DNA from: Staphylococcus durrellii
Lineage (GTDB): Bacteria > Bacillota > Bacilli > Staphylococcales > Staphylococcaceae
Assembly: GCF_015594545.1 (NCBI RefSeq)
Contig: NZ_JADIIO010000001.1
Span: forward strand, 868,001 to 932,000
DNA length: 64,000 bases
Reading direction: 5' to 3'
This document shows, one piece after another, positions 7,745-17,331 of the stretch. Position 1 is the stretch's first letter. Every line of letters starts with the position of its first letter. The position numbers were made by a program, and so were the translations under genes. Below the pieces are notes generated by a model. It was not told the origin of the DNA and did no database searches. It saw only the letters and a program-made list of their open reading frames with translations.

Positions 7745-8779
7745 ATGACAACAATAGGTTATATTGGTTCATATACTAAAAAAGAAGGGAAAGGCATTTA
7801 TCGTTTTGAGCTAGATGAAGCAAAAGGTCAAATTACCACAGCAGAAACTGGCTATGAAATTGAAGCATCTACATACTTAGTACAATATAACTCATATTTA
7901 TATGCCATTACACGTGAAGGAGACGATTGTGGTGTAGCAAGCTTTGAAATAGGCGATAAAGGTAAATTAACTTTGATTAATAAATGTCTTGAATCTACTG
8001 CTGGTACAGGCTGTTATGTGTCAGTTTCTCCAGATGGGCAATTTTTATTTGAATCTGTTTACGGTGCAGGATTAGCTCGAATATATGAATTAGATACAAC
8101 TTCAGGAAAAGTAGTCAAATTGATTCAAGAATTACAGCATACTTATCCTGTAGGTCCTAATGAAAGACAAGAGCATCCTCATATACACTTATTAGACACA
8201 ACACCTGATAATTATGTAGTTGCTATGGACTTAGGATCTGATAGAGTAGTTACTTATCAATATGGACAACAAGGATTAACTGAATATGCAGTGACTCAGT
8301 TTGAACCTGGTGACGGACCGCGTCATATTACATTTAATGGTAATAATAAATACGCTTATATCGTTCATGAATTATCCAATATCGTAAGTGTCGTAAGTTA
8401 TCATGATGGAAAATTTAAAGAAGTAGAAAGACACAGCACTATACCAGACGACTTTACAGGAGATACTAAATTAGCTGGAGTTAGACTTTCTCAAGATCAA
8501 CAGTTTTTATATATAAGTAATAGGGGTCACGACAGTATAGCAATTTTTAAAGTAGCTAATGATGGTTCGTCTCTAGAATTAATTAACATTACGCATAGTG
8601 GTGGGGAATTCCCACGTGACTTTAATATATCTAACTCAGATGATTATTTAGTTTGTGCACATCAAGAAGGTGACTATGCATTAACATTATTCACTAGAGA
8701 TAAAAATACAGGCGAATTAACTCAAATTGATAATCATGCAGAAGCAGCAGAAGGGGTATGTGTTAAATTTTTACAATAA
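7745..8779 (+). CDS. Lactonase family beta-propeller protein (6-phosphogluconolactonase-like)
   Basis: 344 residues, cytoplasmic seven-bladed propeller of the lactonase (Pgl/YkgB, PF10282) family. Family landmarks are the N-terminal [24 protein letters not shown] (about residues 143-151), DLGSDRV, GPRHITF (about 195) and a C-terminal FPRDF. Enzymes of this family hydrolyse 6-phosphogluconolactone in the pentose phosphate pathway, and that role is likely but not proven for the staphylococcal member. The start follows TGGAGGGG. Monocistronic, with its own terminator. Confidence 0.85.
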   Translation: MTTIGYIGSYTKKEGKGIYRFELDEAKGQITTAETGYEIEASTYLVQYNSYLYAITREGDDCGVASFEIGDKGKLTLINKCLESTAGTGCYVSVSPDGQFLFESVYGAGLARIYELDTTSGKVVKLIQELQHTYPVGPNERQEHPHIHLLDTTPDNYVVAMDLGSDRVVTYQYGQQGLTEYAVTQFEPGDGPRHITFNGNNKYAYIVHELSNIVSVVSYHDGKFKEVERHSTIPDDFTGDTKLAGVRLSQDQQFLYISNRGHDSIAIFKVANDGSSLELINITHSGGEFPRDFNISNSDDYLVCAHQEGDYALTLFTRDKNTGELTQIDNHAEAAEGVCVKFLQ

Positions 8780-8830
8780 AGTTAGTAAAATGAATAATTT
8801 CAAGAAGGAAATAGGTCATCCTTGAAACAT

Positions 8831-8866
8831 AAAAATAGCAGCTCTACATGAGCTGCTATTTTTATG
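8831..8866. terminator. Bidirectional terminator between lactonase and aldH
   Basis: Perfect 14-bp stem, AAAAATAGCAGCTC (8831-8844) with GAGCTGCTATTTTT (8850-8863), five-base loop. Works in both directions between converging genes. Confidence 0.92.
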
Positions 8867-8879
8867 TTTTGTTTCAATG

Positions 8880-10259
8880 TTATTTATTAAAGAATGTTTT
8901 AATATATTTAAATTTACCTTTGTAAGGTGGGAAGATAATGCTAGATTCTAAACGCGTTGTTTTGAAAATATAAGATTTTGCATGACTAAAAGTATCAAAA
9001 CTATATTTACCATGATAATGGCCGATACCTGAGTTTCCCACGCCTCCAAACGGTAAGTTGGGATTTGCAATGTGCATTAATGTGTCATTTATTGCACCGC
9101 CACCAAATGATAATTCATTTAATACGCGTTCAGTTGAATTTTCATCTTCGCTAAATAAATATAAGCTCAGAGGTTTTGGTTTAGATTGAATGAGTTCCAA
9201 TGCCGCGTCAAAATCATCATAAGTAATTATCGGTAATAATGGTCCGAAAATTTCTTCTTGCATAATTTTAGAGTCAATAGCAACATTATCTATAATTGTT
9301 GGAGCAATATAGCGGTTATCTTTATTGGTATCACCACCGAAAACAATATTATGTTGTTGCTCATTTAATAATGTAGTAAGTCTTGTAAAATGACGTTCAT
9401 TAACTATGCGACCAAAGTCTTTAGACTGTTGTATTTCTTTGCCATAAAATTCAGTGATAGTCGTTTTAAGTGCATTTATTAAGTCTTCCTTAATCGACCT
9501 TTTGACTAATAGATAGTCAGGTGCAATACATGTTTGACCAGCATTAGTGAATTTGCCAAAACATATGCGCTCACTTGCAACTTTAATATTTGCAGATTCA
9601 TCTATAATAACAGGAGATTTGCCTCCTAGTTCTAGTGTTACAGGGGTTAAATTTAGGCTAGCAGCTTGATATACTGAACGACCAACTTCCTCACTTCCAG
9701 TAAAGAAAATGTAATCAAAAGGTAAGGTAGTAAGTAATTTTGTCGTTTCTGCTTCTCCTTCAATTACAGCTACATACTCAGGATCAAAAACTGCTTCAAT
9801 TATTTTACGAATGACATTAGTAATGTTTGGCGTAAATTCAGACGGTTTGATAATAGCAGTATTACCAGCAGCAATTGCACCAATAAGTGGTTCTATTACG
9901 AGTTGTAGAGGATAATTGAAAGGTCCGATAATTAATACGGTACCATAAGGTTCATTCATAATGTAACTTTTTGCCGGAAACATAAATAGTGGAGTATTTA
10001 CTTGCTTGCGCTTAGTCCAATTTTTAAGCTCCTTGCGTGCTAACTTAATATTTTTTAAAACGAAACCAATTTCAGTAGCGTATGCTTCAACTTTATTTTT
10101 ACCTAAATCAGTATTAAAAGCTTCTAGTAACTCTGCTTCGAAATATTTAATACTTTTGCTTAATAGTTTTAATTGCTTTTTGCGAAACTTAATATCTTTA
10201 GTCGCATGCGTTTTAAAATATTGCTTACTTTGCTCAAAAGTTTGTTCGACCGAGTTCAA
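8880..10259 (-). CDS. aldH: Aldehyde dehydrogenase
   Basis: 459 residues, NAD(P)-dependent class 3-type aldehyde dehydrogenase that oxidises aldehydes to acids. Visible features: FTGSEEVG cofactor loop (about residues 186-193), general-base glutamate in LELGGKSP (E210), catalytic cysteine in NAGQTC (C244), and the C-terminal PYKGKFKYIKTFF tail common to the staphylococcal AldH. The start is read as TTG at 10259, seven bases after GGAGG; the longer ATG form to 10292 would bury that ribosome-binding site in coding sequence. Monocistronic. Confidence 0.9.
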   Translation of the reverse strand: MNSVEQTFEQSKQYFKTHATKDIKFRKKQLKLLSKSIKYFEAELLEAFNTDLGKNKVEAYATEIGFVLKNIKLARKELKNWTKRKQVNTPLFMFPAKSYIMNEPYGTVLIIGPFNYPLQLVIEPLIGAIAAGNTAIIKPSEFTPNITNVIRKIIEAVFDPEYVAVIEGEAETTKLLTTLPFDYIFFTGSEEVGRSVYQAASLNLTPVTLELGGKSPVIIDESANIKVASERICFGKFTNAGQTCIAPDYLLVKRSIKEDLINALKTTITEFYGKEIQQSKDFGRIVNERHFTRLTTLLNEQQHNIVFGGDTNKDNRYIAPTIIDNVAIDSKIMQEEIFGPLLPIITYDDFDAALELIQSKPKPLSLYLFSEDENSTERVLNELSFGGGAINDTLMHIANPNLPFGGVGNSGIGHYHGKYSFDTFSHAKSYIFKTTRLESSIIFPPYKGKFKYIKTFFNK

Positions 10260-10300
10260 AATTATTCCTCCTGTATGAAAATAAGATAACACGTATAAAT

Positions 10301-10334
10301 TTATAAAAACTGGGACATATCTATGCCCCAGTCA
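10301..10334 (-). terminator. Terminator after ppaC
   Basis: On the minus strand ACTGGGGCAT and ATGTCCCAGT form a 10-bp stem (one G-U pair; 10309-10318 with 10323-10332) followed by five T residues. Confidence 0.8.
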
Positions 10335-10365
10335 TATTCAGAATTTATAAACAATATAAATATGA

Positions 10366-11292
10366 TTAACTCAATACGTCTGTAATTTGTGGTACAACTT
10401 GTTTCTTTCTTGAAACTACACCAGGTAAAAAGGCAGTACCATTTTCAAGTGTAACATTAAATGCTTCGCCAACTTTATCTTTATCATCACCGATAACTAA
10501 AATTTTAGAGTTACTATTAATAATGTCTGTAACTAAAAGTACAAATAAGTCATAGTTTTCTTCATTATTTGCAGCTAACATAGCTTTCTCAAGTTCCTCA
10601 TGTCTGTCGAATACTTCGTCGATATCAACAGTGTTAACTTGACCAATACGTGCAACATGATTGCCCATATTAAATGATTTGGCATCTAACGATAATAATT
10701 CTTCGGCACTTTTATCTACCGTAGAAGCTCCTGCTTTTAACATTTCTAAGCCATATGATTCTAAATCGATATTAGCAATAGATTTTAATGCTTCGGCAGC
10801 AGCTTTGTCTTCTTCAGTACATGTTGGAGATTTAAATAATAAACTATCAGAAATAATTGCAGAAATCATTAATCCAGCAATTTCAGGTTTAATATCAAAG
10901 CCACGTTCTTGATACATTTTGTATAAGATTGTTGCAGTACAACCCACTGGTTCTGCACGGTAATACAAAGGAGCAGCGGTTTCAAAGTTAGATATTCTAT
11001 GGTGATCAATCACGTGCTGAATTGTAGCATTTGCAATAGTGTCAGCACTTTGCTGGAACTCATTATGGTCAACAAGAATAACATTTTGATCTGCTAAATC
11101 ATCATTAAGTAGTTCAGGTGTTTCAACTTTAAAATAATCTAAAGCGTATTGTGTTTCTGGTCCAACTTCGCCTAAACGAAAAGCTTGTGCTTCATTGTTA
11201 CCAGTTTGAGCTTCAAAATCTGACATAATGATAGCTGATGAAATTGCATCAGTATCTGGACTTTTGTGTCCGAAAATATAAGTTTTAGCCAT
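10366..11292 (-). CDS. ppaC: Manganese-dependent inorganic pyrophosphatase (family II)
   Basis: 308 residues, cytoplasmic. Hydrolyses pyrophosphate and so drives biosynthetic reactions. All family II (DHH) metal ligands are present: H9, D13 and D15 in GHKSPDTDA, D75 in LVDHNE, the DHH motif at 96-98 and D149 in ISDSLLF. The C-terminal substrate loop SRKKQ is near residue 295. Length matches the family. AAGGAG precedes the start. A separate nicotinamidase gene lies 47 bp upstream, so the two could be read together. Confidence 0.95.
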   Translation of the reverse strand: MAKTYIFGHKSPDTDAISSAIIMSDFEAQTGNNEAQAFRLGEVGPETQYALDYFKVETPELLNDDLADQNVILVDHNEFQQSADTIANATIQHVIDHHRISNFETAAPLYYRAEPVGCTATILYKMYQERGFDIKPEIAGLMISAIISDSLLFKSPTCTEEDKAAAEALKSIANIDLESYGLEMLKAGASTVDKSAEELLSLDAKSFNMGNHVARIGQVNTVDIDEVFDRHEELEKAMLAANNEENYDLFVLLVTDIINSNSKILVIGDDKDKVGEAFNVTLENGTAFLPGVVSRKKQVVPQITDVLS

Positions 11293-11339
11293 AAATCAAT
11301 TCTCCTTAAAAAAATTAGTTTCTATCATTTTAGCATGAT

Positions 11340-11900
11340 TTAAGACTGATATTCTACATGAGCACCTAATGAATTTTTAAAATGTTCTAATGCCCAAGTG
11401 TGACCAGTTTGATTAAAGGATGCGACACCTTGTGATGAAATAAATAAATGATAGCCTAAATTATAGGCAGTTATAGCAGTATGTAATACACATATATCGG
11501 TGCAAACACCTACTATTTCAATACTGTCAATATTACGCTCACGCAACATTATATCTAATGGTGTGCCACAAAAAGAATCATAGCGTGTCTTATCTAGAAA
11601 GTGTACATAATCATTAAATTGAATCTTTTGATAGATGTCATTTACTTTGCCGTAAAGTTCACGACCAGGCGTATCAATAATATTGTGTGGGGGAAATAGT
11701 TTGCTTTCAGGATGCAGATGATTATCCTCAAAATGTAAATCCATCATAAAGAAAATAGGTTGTTGTTGATTATTATAATTATCAATTCTTGAAACTATAT
11801 AAGGTTCTAATCTTTGTGCTGGTTGACCGCAAGTTAAATTACCATTGTCAGCTACAAAATCGTTTGAATAATCTACTACTATTAATGCCTTGTTTGCCAT
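11340..11900 (-). CDS. pncA: Nicotinamidase (isochorismatase fold)
   Basis: 186 residues. Converts nicotinamide to nicotinate, the first step of NAD salvage. The catalytic triad is D10 (VVDYSNDF), K104 (DKTRY) and C137 (GVCTDICV), and the metal-site DLHFEDNHLHPES lies at 54-66. It closely resembles B. subtilis PncA/YueJ in these motifs and in the SFNQ-GH-WALEHF segment near the C-terminus. The next enzyme, PncB, and NadE are encoded 4 kb away, which supports the nicotinamidase rather than isochorismatase call. Confidence 0.88.
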   Translation of the reverse strand: MANKALIVVDYSNDFVADNGNLTCGQPAQRLEPYIVSRIDNYNNQQQPIFFMMDLHFEDNHLHPESKLFPPHNIIDTPGRELYGKVNDIYQKIQFNDYVHFLDKTRYDSFCGTPLDIMLRERNIDSIEIVGVCTDICVLHTAITAYNLGYHLFISSQGVASFNQTGHTWALEHFKNSLGAHVEYQS

Positions 11901-12041
11901 GATAATATTTACACCTCATTATTTAAAATTGTTTTACAATAATATAGTTAGTAGCATAACCCATATAGTAATAATAATCGAGTTTATTTCGGTTAAAATA
12001 GGAAATGTTAATTGGGTAGATAAAATAGGGAGGTGCTAGGT

Positions 12042-13124
12042 TTGGAAATTGACGCGCGTGAATTTGGCTTACAAGGGTGTAATGCTAAAAAAGACACAGC
12101 TGCTTTACAAAAAGCACTTAATTTTGCAAAAAAGCGTTTCGGTACAACAATTACAGTACCTGAAGGTGAATATTATATTAAGAAAGCTTTAGTTATTTAT
12201 GCGGGAACTACTTTACAACTGCAAAAAGATACGGTTTTAAAGCGTCAAGGTAAAGATGCGATATTAAAAAACGGAAAAAGACCTCATCGTTATTATGGAT
12301 ATAATGGCAATAGTTATATAACGATAAAGGGAGGCATTTTAGATATGAATGGAAAAGCATGTCCATTTAATAATACGGCAATGTGTATTGGTCATGCACA
12401 AGAAATAACAATTAATGGCGTAACAGTTAAAGATGTTGTTGGTGGACATGCTTTAGACGCCTGTGGTGTTAATGGTTTACATATAAGTGATTGTCGTTTT
12501 GTCGGATTCAACGACTTAAAAGGAGATAGGAGCTTTTCTGAAGCGGTCCAATTAGATATACAAGTTAAGGGTGCTTTTCCCAAATTTGGTGCCACTGATG
12601 GAACTATAACCAAAAATGTTATTATTGAACAGTGTTATTTTGGTAATTCAGCTACTGATGATATGCAGCCATGGAATCGTGCGATCGGCTCACATGCAAG
12701 TCGTTATAATCAATATTATGAAAATGTACATATACGGTATAATGTTTTTGAAGGTTTAAAACATTATGCATTAACGCCTTTGAAATGCAAAGATACTTAT
12801 ATTCACCATAACTTGTTTGATAATTGCCAAGGTGGCATACGTTACTTAGGTATTAAAGACGGTAAAAACGCTAAAGATCTTGATGGAATAGTGCAGCCTT
12901 CTCAAGCAGGGGAAAATTTAAATATTTATAAAAATGAATTTAAGGGCAAAATGAAATATGACGCAGTACATGTAAGAAATTATAATGATGTGAAGCATAA
13001 GCATGTGACGATAGTACAAAATAACTTTGCGGAAGTATCGCAAACAATTCATGCAGAAGATATTGAGCGACTTATCATGCAAGATATAGATGAACGGGCG
13101 ATAAAGAGAATTAATATTAGTTAG
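12042..13124 (+). CDS. Right-handed parallel beta-helix protein (pectate lyase superfamily-like)
   Basis: About 360 residues. The N-terminus (DAREFGLQGCNAKKDTAALQKAL, then VPEGEYYI) is the pectate-lyase superfamily opening, and the rest consists of short beta-strand coils (ITINGVTVKDV, LHISDCRFVGF, VIIEQCYFGN, VHIRYNVFEG, TYIHHNLFDN, LNIYKNEFKG). Such proteins bind or cleave polysaccharides. There is no signal peptide or anchor, so a cytosolic role or non-classical export must be assumed; substrate unknown. I start at the TTG at 12042, six bases after GGGAGGTG; the GTG at 12033 lies inside that ribosome-binding site. Confidence 0.72.
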   Translation: MEIDAREFGLQGCNAKKDTAALQKALNFAKKRFGTTITVPEGEYYIKKALVIYAGTTLQLQKDTVLKRQGKDAILKNGKRPHRYYGYNGNSYITIKGGILDMNGKACPFNNTAMCIGHAQEITINGVTVKDVVGGHALDACGVNGLHISDCRFVGFNDLKGDRSFSEAVQLDIQVKGAFPKFGATDGTITKNVIIEQCYFGNSATDDMQPWNRAIGSHASRYNQYYENVHIRYNVFEGLKHYALTPLKCKDTYIHHNLFDNCQGGIRYLGIKDGKNAKDLDGIVQPSQAGENLNIYKNEFKGKMKYDAVHVRNYNDVKHKHVTIVQNNFAEVSQTIHAEDIERLIMQDIDERAIKRINIS

Positions 13125-13326
13125 GTTTCAAAAATAAAGGCAAGCTAGATTAGGCACTGATTCTATAAAAAGGTAATTTAATAAAAACACTATTTTCTAG
13201 GCTACTCATTTCCTAAATTCAATAAGAGATAAGTAGTCTATTTTTTGAATTCTAATAAAAAAAGAGTGTGCATAAAATAATCATTTCTTGTACACGCTCA
13301 ATGAAATATACCTGGGTAATTACAGA

Positions 13327-13335
13327 TGATATAAT
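13327..13335 (+). promoter_or_regulatory. Extended -10 promoter of the Fst toxin RNA
   Basis: TGATATAAT is an extended -10 (TGnTATAAT). No good -35 is seen, as often with extended -10 promoters. Predicted RNA start is about 13341, which puts GTCGCCTAT at the 5' end of the transcript. Confidence 0.6.
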
Positions 13336-13389
13336 AATGAAGTCGCCTATCTCTCAGGCGTCAAATTGACGTGGGAGGAGGTGTTATTC

Positions 13390-13485
13390 ATGTTGGAAAT
13401 CCTTGTTCACAATATGACCACAGTCATCAACGGTTGTATTATTGCGTTATTTACGCATTGGCTGCGTAATCGCAAAGACAAATAG
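13390..13485 (+). CDS. fst: Fst-family type I toxin
   Basis: 31-residue peptide, missed by length cut-offs. It has the Fst/Ldr layout: short N-terminus, one membrane helix (about residues 5-22, TTVINGCIIALFTHW), then a basic tail (RNRKDK). Such toxins insert in the membrane from inside and disturb division when not repressed. A strong ribosome-binding site (GGGAGGAGG) stands six bases before ATG. The 5' end of the predicted mRNA (GTCGCCTAT, 13342-13350) is perfectly complementary to ATAGGCGAC overlapping the stop (13482-13490), the 5'-3' folding that delays toxin translation in par/Fst loci. A matching antisense RNA gene follows. Confidence 0.88.
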   Translation: MLEILVHNMTTVINGCIIALFTHWLRNRKDK

Positions 13486-13502
13486 GCGACAGATAGCCAC
13501 AC

Positions 13503-13566
13503 CAAAAAATCCCCTCACTATTTGCGGTAGTGAGGGGATTGGTGTATCCATATTGGATTCCTTGTT
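13503..13566 (-). ncRNA. Fst antitoxin RNA (RNAII-type antisense RNA)
   Basis: Predicted from signals: a minus-strand TATAAT (13573-13578) with a weak TTGCAT 18 bp before it, then the complement of the direct repeat, then a strong hairpin ended by six T residues. The product would be about 64 nt, near the size of the enterococcal RNAII. It shares the terminator hairpin and the repeat complement with the toxin mRNA, giving two pairing sites. Ends are predictions. Confidence 0.75.
13504..13545. terminator. Shared terminator hairpin of toxin and antitoxin RNAs
   Basis: Perfect 13-bp stem, AATCCCCTCACTA (13508-13520) with TAGTGAGGGGATT (13528-13540). The minus-strand side has a run of six T residues; the plus side has none, so termination of the toxin RNA may be less efficient. 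The hairpin loop is the likely first contact between the two RNAs. Confidence 0.85.
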
Positions 13567-13780
13567 AATCACATTATAACACCGTAGTGGGGAGGAATGC
13601 AAAGTTGCTAAAAAATCCCTTTGTAATTTCTCTTCAGCCGATTTGTATATTTCATTAATAGAATCAATAATTCATTATATTCATATGTTTAATGTCTTAA
13701 CTCTATATTGTGAATTCAACTAAAGTATTATTATATTACTCTCATTTCAATTTAATTACTCATGCTTTTTGTGGTTAAGT

Positions 13781-14584
13781 TTAATTTATTTTGTTGAAAG
13801 AACCAATAATTTTTACTTGGAAATCTAATGTAGTTAATATGGTTACAACTTTATCCAAGTTAGCCCCTATCGGTACGTCGGCTTGAACAAAAAAGTGATA
13901 CATACCTAATTGTGTTTTAAGTGGTCGAGATTCAATCCATGATAGGTTGATATTAAATAAAGCAAACGTATTTAATATATTGGCTAACAAACCTGGCTTA
14001 TCGTATTCAGGCGTGATAAGTAACATAGTATCCGATGCATCTTCTATATGTTGGGGCTCGTTACTTACGACTAAAAAGCGTGTAACGTTATGTGGATAAT
14101 CTTGAATGTTTTTTTCGATAGGATAGTAGCCATAAGCTTCACCACTTCCAAGTGGTGCGATTGCGCCAATACCTGGTGCGATATATTCCAAACTTTTAAT
14201 TGTACTATCCACATAATTATAATCGAAGTTATGACGTTGAATATAATTACTTGTTTGACTTATTGCAGGGGCGATAGAATATACTTTTTCAATGCTTGAT
14301 GCATCTTCATGGTCATTACCATAAAGTGCAAATTGTATATCTAAATGTATTTCGCCTTTAGCGTAAATATTTTCATGAGTTAAACCATCAGCCACTATGT
14401 TAATCGTACCTTCAATTGAATTTTCTATTGGAACGACTGCAATGGCATTATTATCTTTTGATACTGCACTAACAACTTCGTATAAATTAGATTTTGGAAT
14501 ATATGTCGCTTCTTCTTCAGTTTGATATTGTTGAGCCGCTAAATAAGAAAAAGTTCCTTTAGGCCCTAAATAATATAAATTCAT
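13781..14584 (-). CDS. pheA: Prephenate dehydratase
   Basis: 267 residues, monofunctional. Converts prephenate to phenylpyruvate in phenylalanine synthesis. The catalytic domain (residues 1-175) ends with the essential VTRF (167-170). A C-terminal ACT domain (about 185-265) carries the ESRP motif (218-221) that binds phenylalanine for feedback inhibition. It lies 32 bp downstream of nos on the same strand, the arrangement seen in S. aureus where the two are co-transcribed. Confidence 0.95.
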   Translation of the reverse strand: MNLYYLGPKGTFSYLAAQQYQTEEEATYIPKSNLYEVVSAVSKDNNAIAVVPIENSIEGTINIVADGLTHENIYAKGEIHLDIQFALYGNDHEDASSIEKVYSIAPAISQTSNYIQRHNFDYNYVDSTIKSLEYIAPGIGAIAPLGSGEAYGYYPIEKNIQDYPHNVTRFLVVSNEPQHIEDASDTMLLITPEYDKPGLLANILNTFALFNINLSWIESRPLKTQLGMYHFFVQADVPIGANLDKVVTILTTLDFQVKIIGSFNKIN

Positions 14585-14616
14585 ATTTGTTACTCCTCAA
14601 GTTCAATGAAATAGTG

Positions 14617-15681
14617 TTAATGAAAAGGACAACCGGATGATTGTGCTTTTTTATAATGGAAATTTGGATCTTTCATAACATTTGCATAACCATGGTGATA
14701 ATTAGAAACAAGCGTTGGAGATAACGAAGGTACTAGCCATGACCATTTACCTGTCACTTCTCTGTGCTGTTTTGCTTCGTTTTTTTCAAAAACTTCAAAT
14801 TGTCTTGAAGCAGTTAAATGATCAACAATAGAAACGCCTGCCTGTTTAAATGAATAGTACACTGCGTAATTTAATTCGACTAAAGCACGATCCTTATTGA
14901 ACGAATTATTTTTAAGTGTATCAAATTCAAAAGCTTGTGCAACAGTTTCCAATAAATTATAGCGATAAACGTCGGTGAAATTTCGAACGGCTATTTCATT
15001 GACCATGTACCAACCGTTAAATGGTGCAGCGGGATAAGTAATACCACCAATCTTTAAATCCATATTTGAAATTATTGGTACCGCATACCATTTTAAACCC
15101 AGTTGTTTTAATTTGGGGAATTGTTCATGTTCAATATTTATTTCTTTTATTATTTCTTTTGGATAGTCGTGATAGTTCATGACACCGTTTGGTAATTTAT
15201 AAATTAATGGCAACACATCGAATTGTGTATGTTGACTAGTCCATCCTAAATGTTCTGCTAAACGAGTGACTTCTTTTTCTGCAGGATCACCACAATCATT
15301 ATAACCTGCATAACGTATTAATTGGTTATTATAAATTTTTGGTGGATGCTCTGGATGAAATATAGTAATGTACGGTTTAATTTTGCCGTTATTTGTAGCT
15401 TGTATGATATGATTTTCTATTTTGTCGATAAAATCATCTTCCTCTTCTATATGACGAGCATCTTCTACTGTTAACGACTGCCAGTAAAATCTACCAATAC
15501 AGCGATTGGAATTACGCCACGCCATTTTTGCACCGTATTCAAGCTCTTGTGTTGTATGACGATAAGTTCCAGTTTTGTTAATTTCGTTTTCAACTTCTAT
15601 TAGTCTTTGTGTAATATCATCAGGTTTAAAATTTAATTCAGTGTACATTGTTTTAATAAAATTTTTTGCTTCGTTTAACAT
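14617..15681 (-). CDS. nos: Bacterial nitric oxide synthase, oxygenase domain
   Basis: 354 residues, oxygenase domain only, as in other Firmicutes. Makes NO and citrulline from arginine, using a reductase encoded elsewhere. The haem-ligand cysteine is in NRCIGRFYW (C61), and the substrate/pterin region is visible in [13 protein letters not shown]. Known roles in staphylococci are oxidative-stress protection and respiration. The ATG at 15681 follows GAGGTG; the GTG two codons earlier overlaps the ribosome-binding site. It heads the nos-pheA unit. Confidence 0.95.
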   Translation of the reverse strand: MLNEAKNFIKTMYTELNFKPDDITQRLIEVENEINKTGTYRHTTQELEYGAKMAWRNSNRCIGRFYWQSLTVEDARHIEEEDDFIDKIENHIIQATNNGKIKPYITIFHPEHPPKIYNNQLIRYAGYNDCGDPAEKEVTRLAEHLGWTSQHTQFDVLPLIYKLPNGVMNYHDYPKEIIKEINIEHEQFPKLKQLGLKWYAVPIISNMDLKIGGITYPAAPFNGWYMVNEIAVRNFTDVYRYNLLETVAQAFEFDTLKNNSFNKDRALVELNYAVYYSFKQAGVSIVDHLTASRQFEVFEKNEAKQHREVTGKWSWLVPSLSPTLVSNYHHGYANVMKDPNFHYKKAQSSGCPFH

Positions 15682-15861
15682 ATTCACACCTCAAGCATAT
15701 TATAATTCATGTAAGAAAAGATAAATAATAATAAAAGAAAATGTCATTATTTTGTCGGAAATATGTGACGGTAACGGCTACATTTATCTATACTAATTAA
15801 GGTGCTTTAAAGGCCTGGTTTGTGATAAAATGGGAAAAAAGGTCGATTGGAGAGGTTACCC

Positions 15862-17331
15862 GTGTACCAATATAAAGATGACACGTTTACACTACACAAT
15901 GATTTGTATCAAATAAATATGGCAGAAACTTACTGGAATGATGGGATACATGAAAGACTCGCTGTCTTTGATTTATATTTTAGAAATATGCCATTTAATA
16001 GTGGATATGCAGTATTTAATGGATTGAAGCGTGTAATTGAGTATATTAATTCTTTTCAATTCTCACAAACTGATATAGATTATTTAAAATCAATCGGTTA
16101 TAAAGAGGATTTTTTAAATTATTTGGCAACTTTAAAATTTACCGGCAACATACGATCAATGCAAGAAGGTGAACTATGTTTTGGTAACGAGCCATTAATT
16201 AGAGTAGAAGCCCCATTAATTCAAGCACAATTAATTGAAACGATGTTATTAAATATTGTTAACTTTCATACATTAATTTCTACCAAAGCTAGCCGTATTA
16301 GACATGTTGCTAATAATGATATTTTGATGGAATTTGGTACACGTAGGGCCCAAGAAGCGGATGCGGCATTATGGGGAGCAAGAGCAGCTTATATAGGAGG
16401 ATTTAACTCTACAAGCAATGTTCGCGCAGGTAAATTATTCAATATACCAGTGTCTGGGACACACGCACACGCTATGGTACAGGCATATGGTGATGAATAT
16501 GTAGCTTTTAAAAAATACGCCGAACGTCATAAAGATTGTGTCTTTTTAGTGGACACTTTCCATACCCTAAAGTCTGGGGTACCCAATGCTATAAGAGTAG
16601 CCAAAGAATTAGGTGATAAAATTAACTTTATAGGAATTCGCTTAGACTCTGGGGATATTGCTTATTTATCAAAAGAAGCACGTAACATGCTAGATGAAGC
16701 TGGTTTTACTAATGCTAAAATTATCGTTTCAAATGATTTAGACGAAGAAACGATTTCTAGTTTAAAAACGCAGGGTGCGAAAGTAGATTCTTGGGGTGTA
16801 GGTACTAAATTAATTACTGGCTACGATCAACCTGCATTAGGCGCCGTTTACAAGCTTGTTGCTATTGAAGATGAAGAAGGTAATTATTCAGACAGAATTA
16901 AATTATCTAATAATGCTGAAAAAGTAACGACACCAGGCAAGAAAAACGTTTATCGAATTATAAATAAAAAAACGCAAAAAGCTGAAGGTGACTACATTAC
17001 ATTACAAAATGAAGAGCCTAATGAAGAAACGCCATTGAAATTATTCCATCCAGTACATACGTACAAAATGAAGTTTATTAAGTCTTTTATCGCTAAAGAT
17101 TTACATCATGATATTTTTAAAAATGGCGAATTAGTATATAATTTACCAGATGAACAAACGGCTCAAGCGTATTTACAAGATAGCTTGTCTCATTTTTGGG
17201 AAGAAAATAAACGTTATCTAAATCCACAAGAGTATCCGGTAGATTTAAGTACACTTTGCTGGGAAAATAAACATAAGCGTATTTTTGAAGTAGCAGAGCA
17301 TGTTAAAAAAATGGAGGAAGAACATGAGTAA
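15862..17331 (+). CDS. pncB: Nicotinate phosphoribosyltransferase
   Basis: 489 residues. Joins nicotinate to PRPP, giving nicotinate mononucleotide, the committed step of NAD salvage. Landmarks are [11 protein letters not shown] at the N-terminus, [20 protein letters not shown] and [10 protein letters not shown]. The start is the GTG at 15862, six bases after GGAGAGG; a TTG at 15847 would place the ribosome-binding site inside the gene. It overlaps nadE by eight bases, so both are made from one mRNA. Confidence 0.93.
   Translation: MYQYKDDTFTLHNDLYQINMAETYWNDGIHERLAVFDLYFRNMPFNSGYAVFNGLKRVIEYINSFQFSQTDIDYLKSIGYKEDFLNYLATLKFTGNIRSMQEGELCFGNEPLIRVEAPLIQAQLIETMLLNIVNFHTLISTKASRIRHVANNDILMEFGTRRAQEADAALWGARAAYIGGFNSTSNVRAGKLFNIPVSGTHAHAMVQAYGDEYVAFKKYAERHKDCVFLVDTFHTLKSGVPNAIRVAKELGDKINFIGIRLDSGDIAYLSKEARNMLDEAGFTNAKIIVSNDLDEETISSLKTQGAKVDSWGVGTKLITGYDQPALGAVYKLVAIEDEEGNYSDRIKLSNNAEKVTTPGKKNVYRIINKKTQKAEGDYITLQNEEPNEETPLKLFHPVHTYKMKFIKSFIAKDLHHDIFKNGELVYNLPDEQTAQAYLQDSLSHFWEENKRYLNPQEYPVDLSTLCWENKHKRIFEVAEHVKKMEEEHE

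Larger units (their letters stand above)
13393..13572 (+). repeat. DRa/DRb-type direct repeats of the Fst locus
   Basis: TTGGAAATCCTTGTTCAC at 13393-13410 (toxin start region) recurs as TTGGATTCCTTGTTAATCAC at 13553-13572. In the enterococcal par model such repeats let the antisense RNA, read from the opposite strand, pair with the toxin mRNA over its translation start. Here the first copy covers codons 2-7 of the toxin. Confidence 0.8.

Noticed and set aside
11991..12019. Sigma-B-like promoter (GGTTAA-N17-GGGTAG) before the beta-helix gene
   Set aside because: The spacer is longer than usual for sigma-B and both boxes deviate from consensus.
13258..13300. Hairpin with a minus-strand T-run left of the Fst locus
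   Set aside because: The 7-bp stem has a mismatch in the direction that owns the T-run, and no minus-strand gene clearly needs it. It could be a weak terminator for pheA read-through.
13600..13780. Open minus-strand frame between the Fst locus and pheA (SINEIYKSAEEKLQRDF...)
   Set aside because: It reads through the antitoxin RNA and the toxin gene antisense, and I cannot match it to a family. It may be a remnant, but there is not enough to call one.
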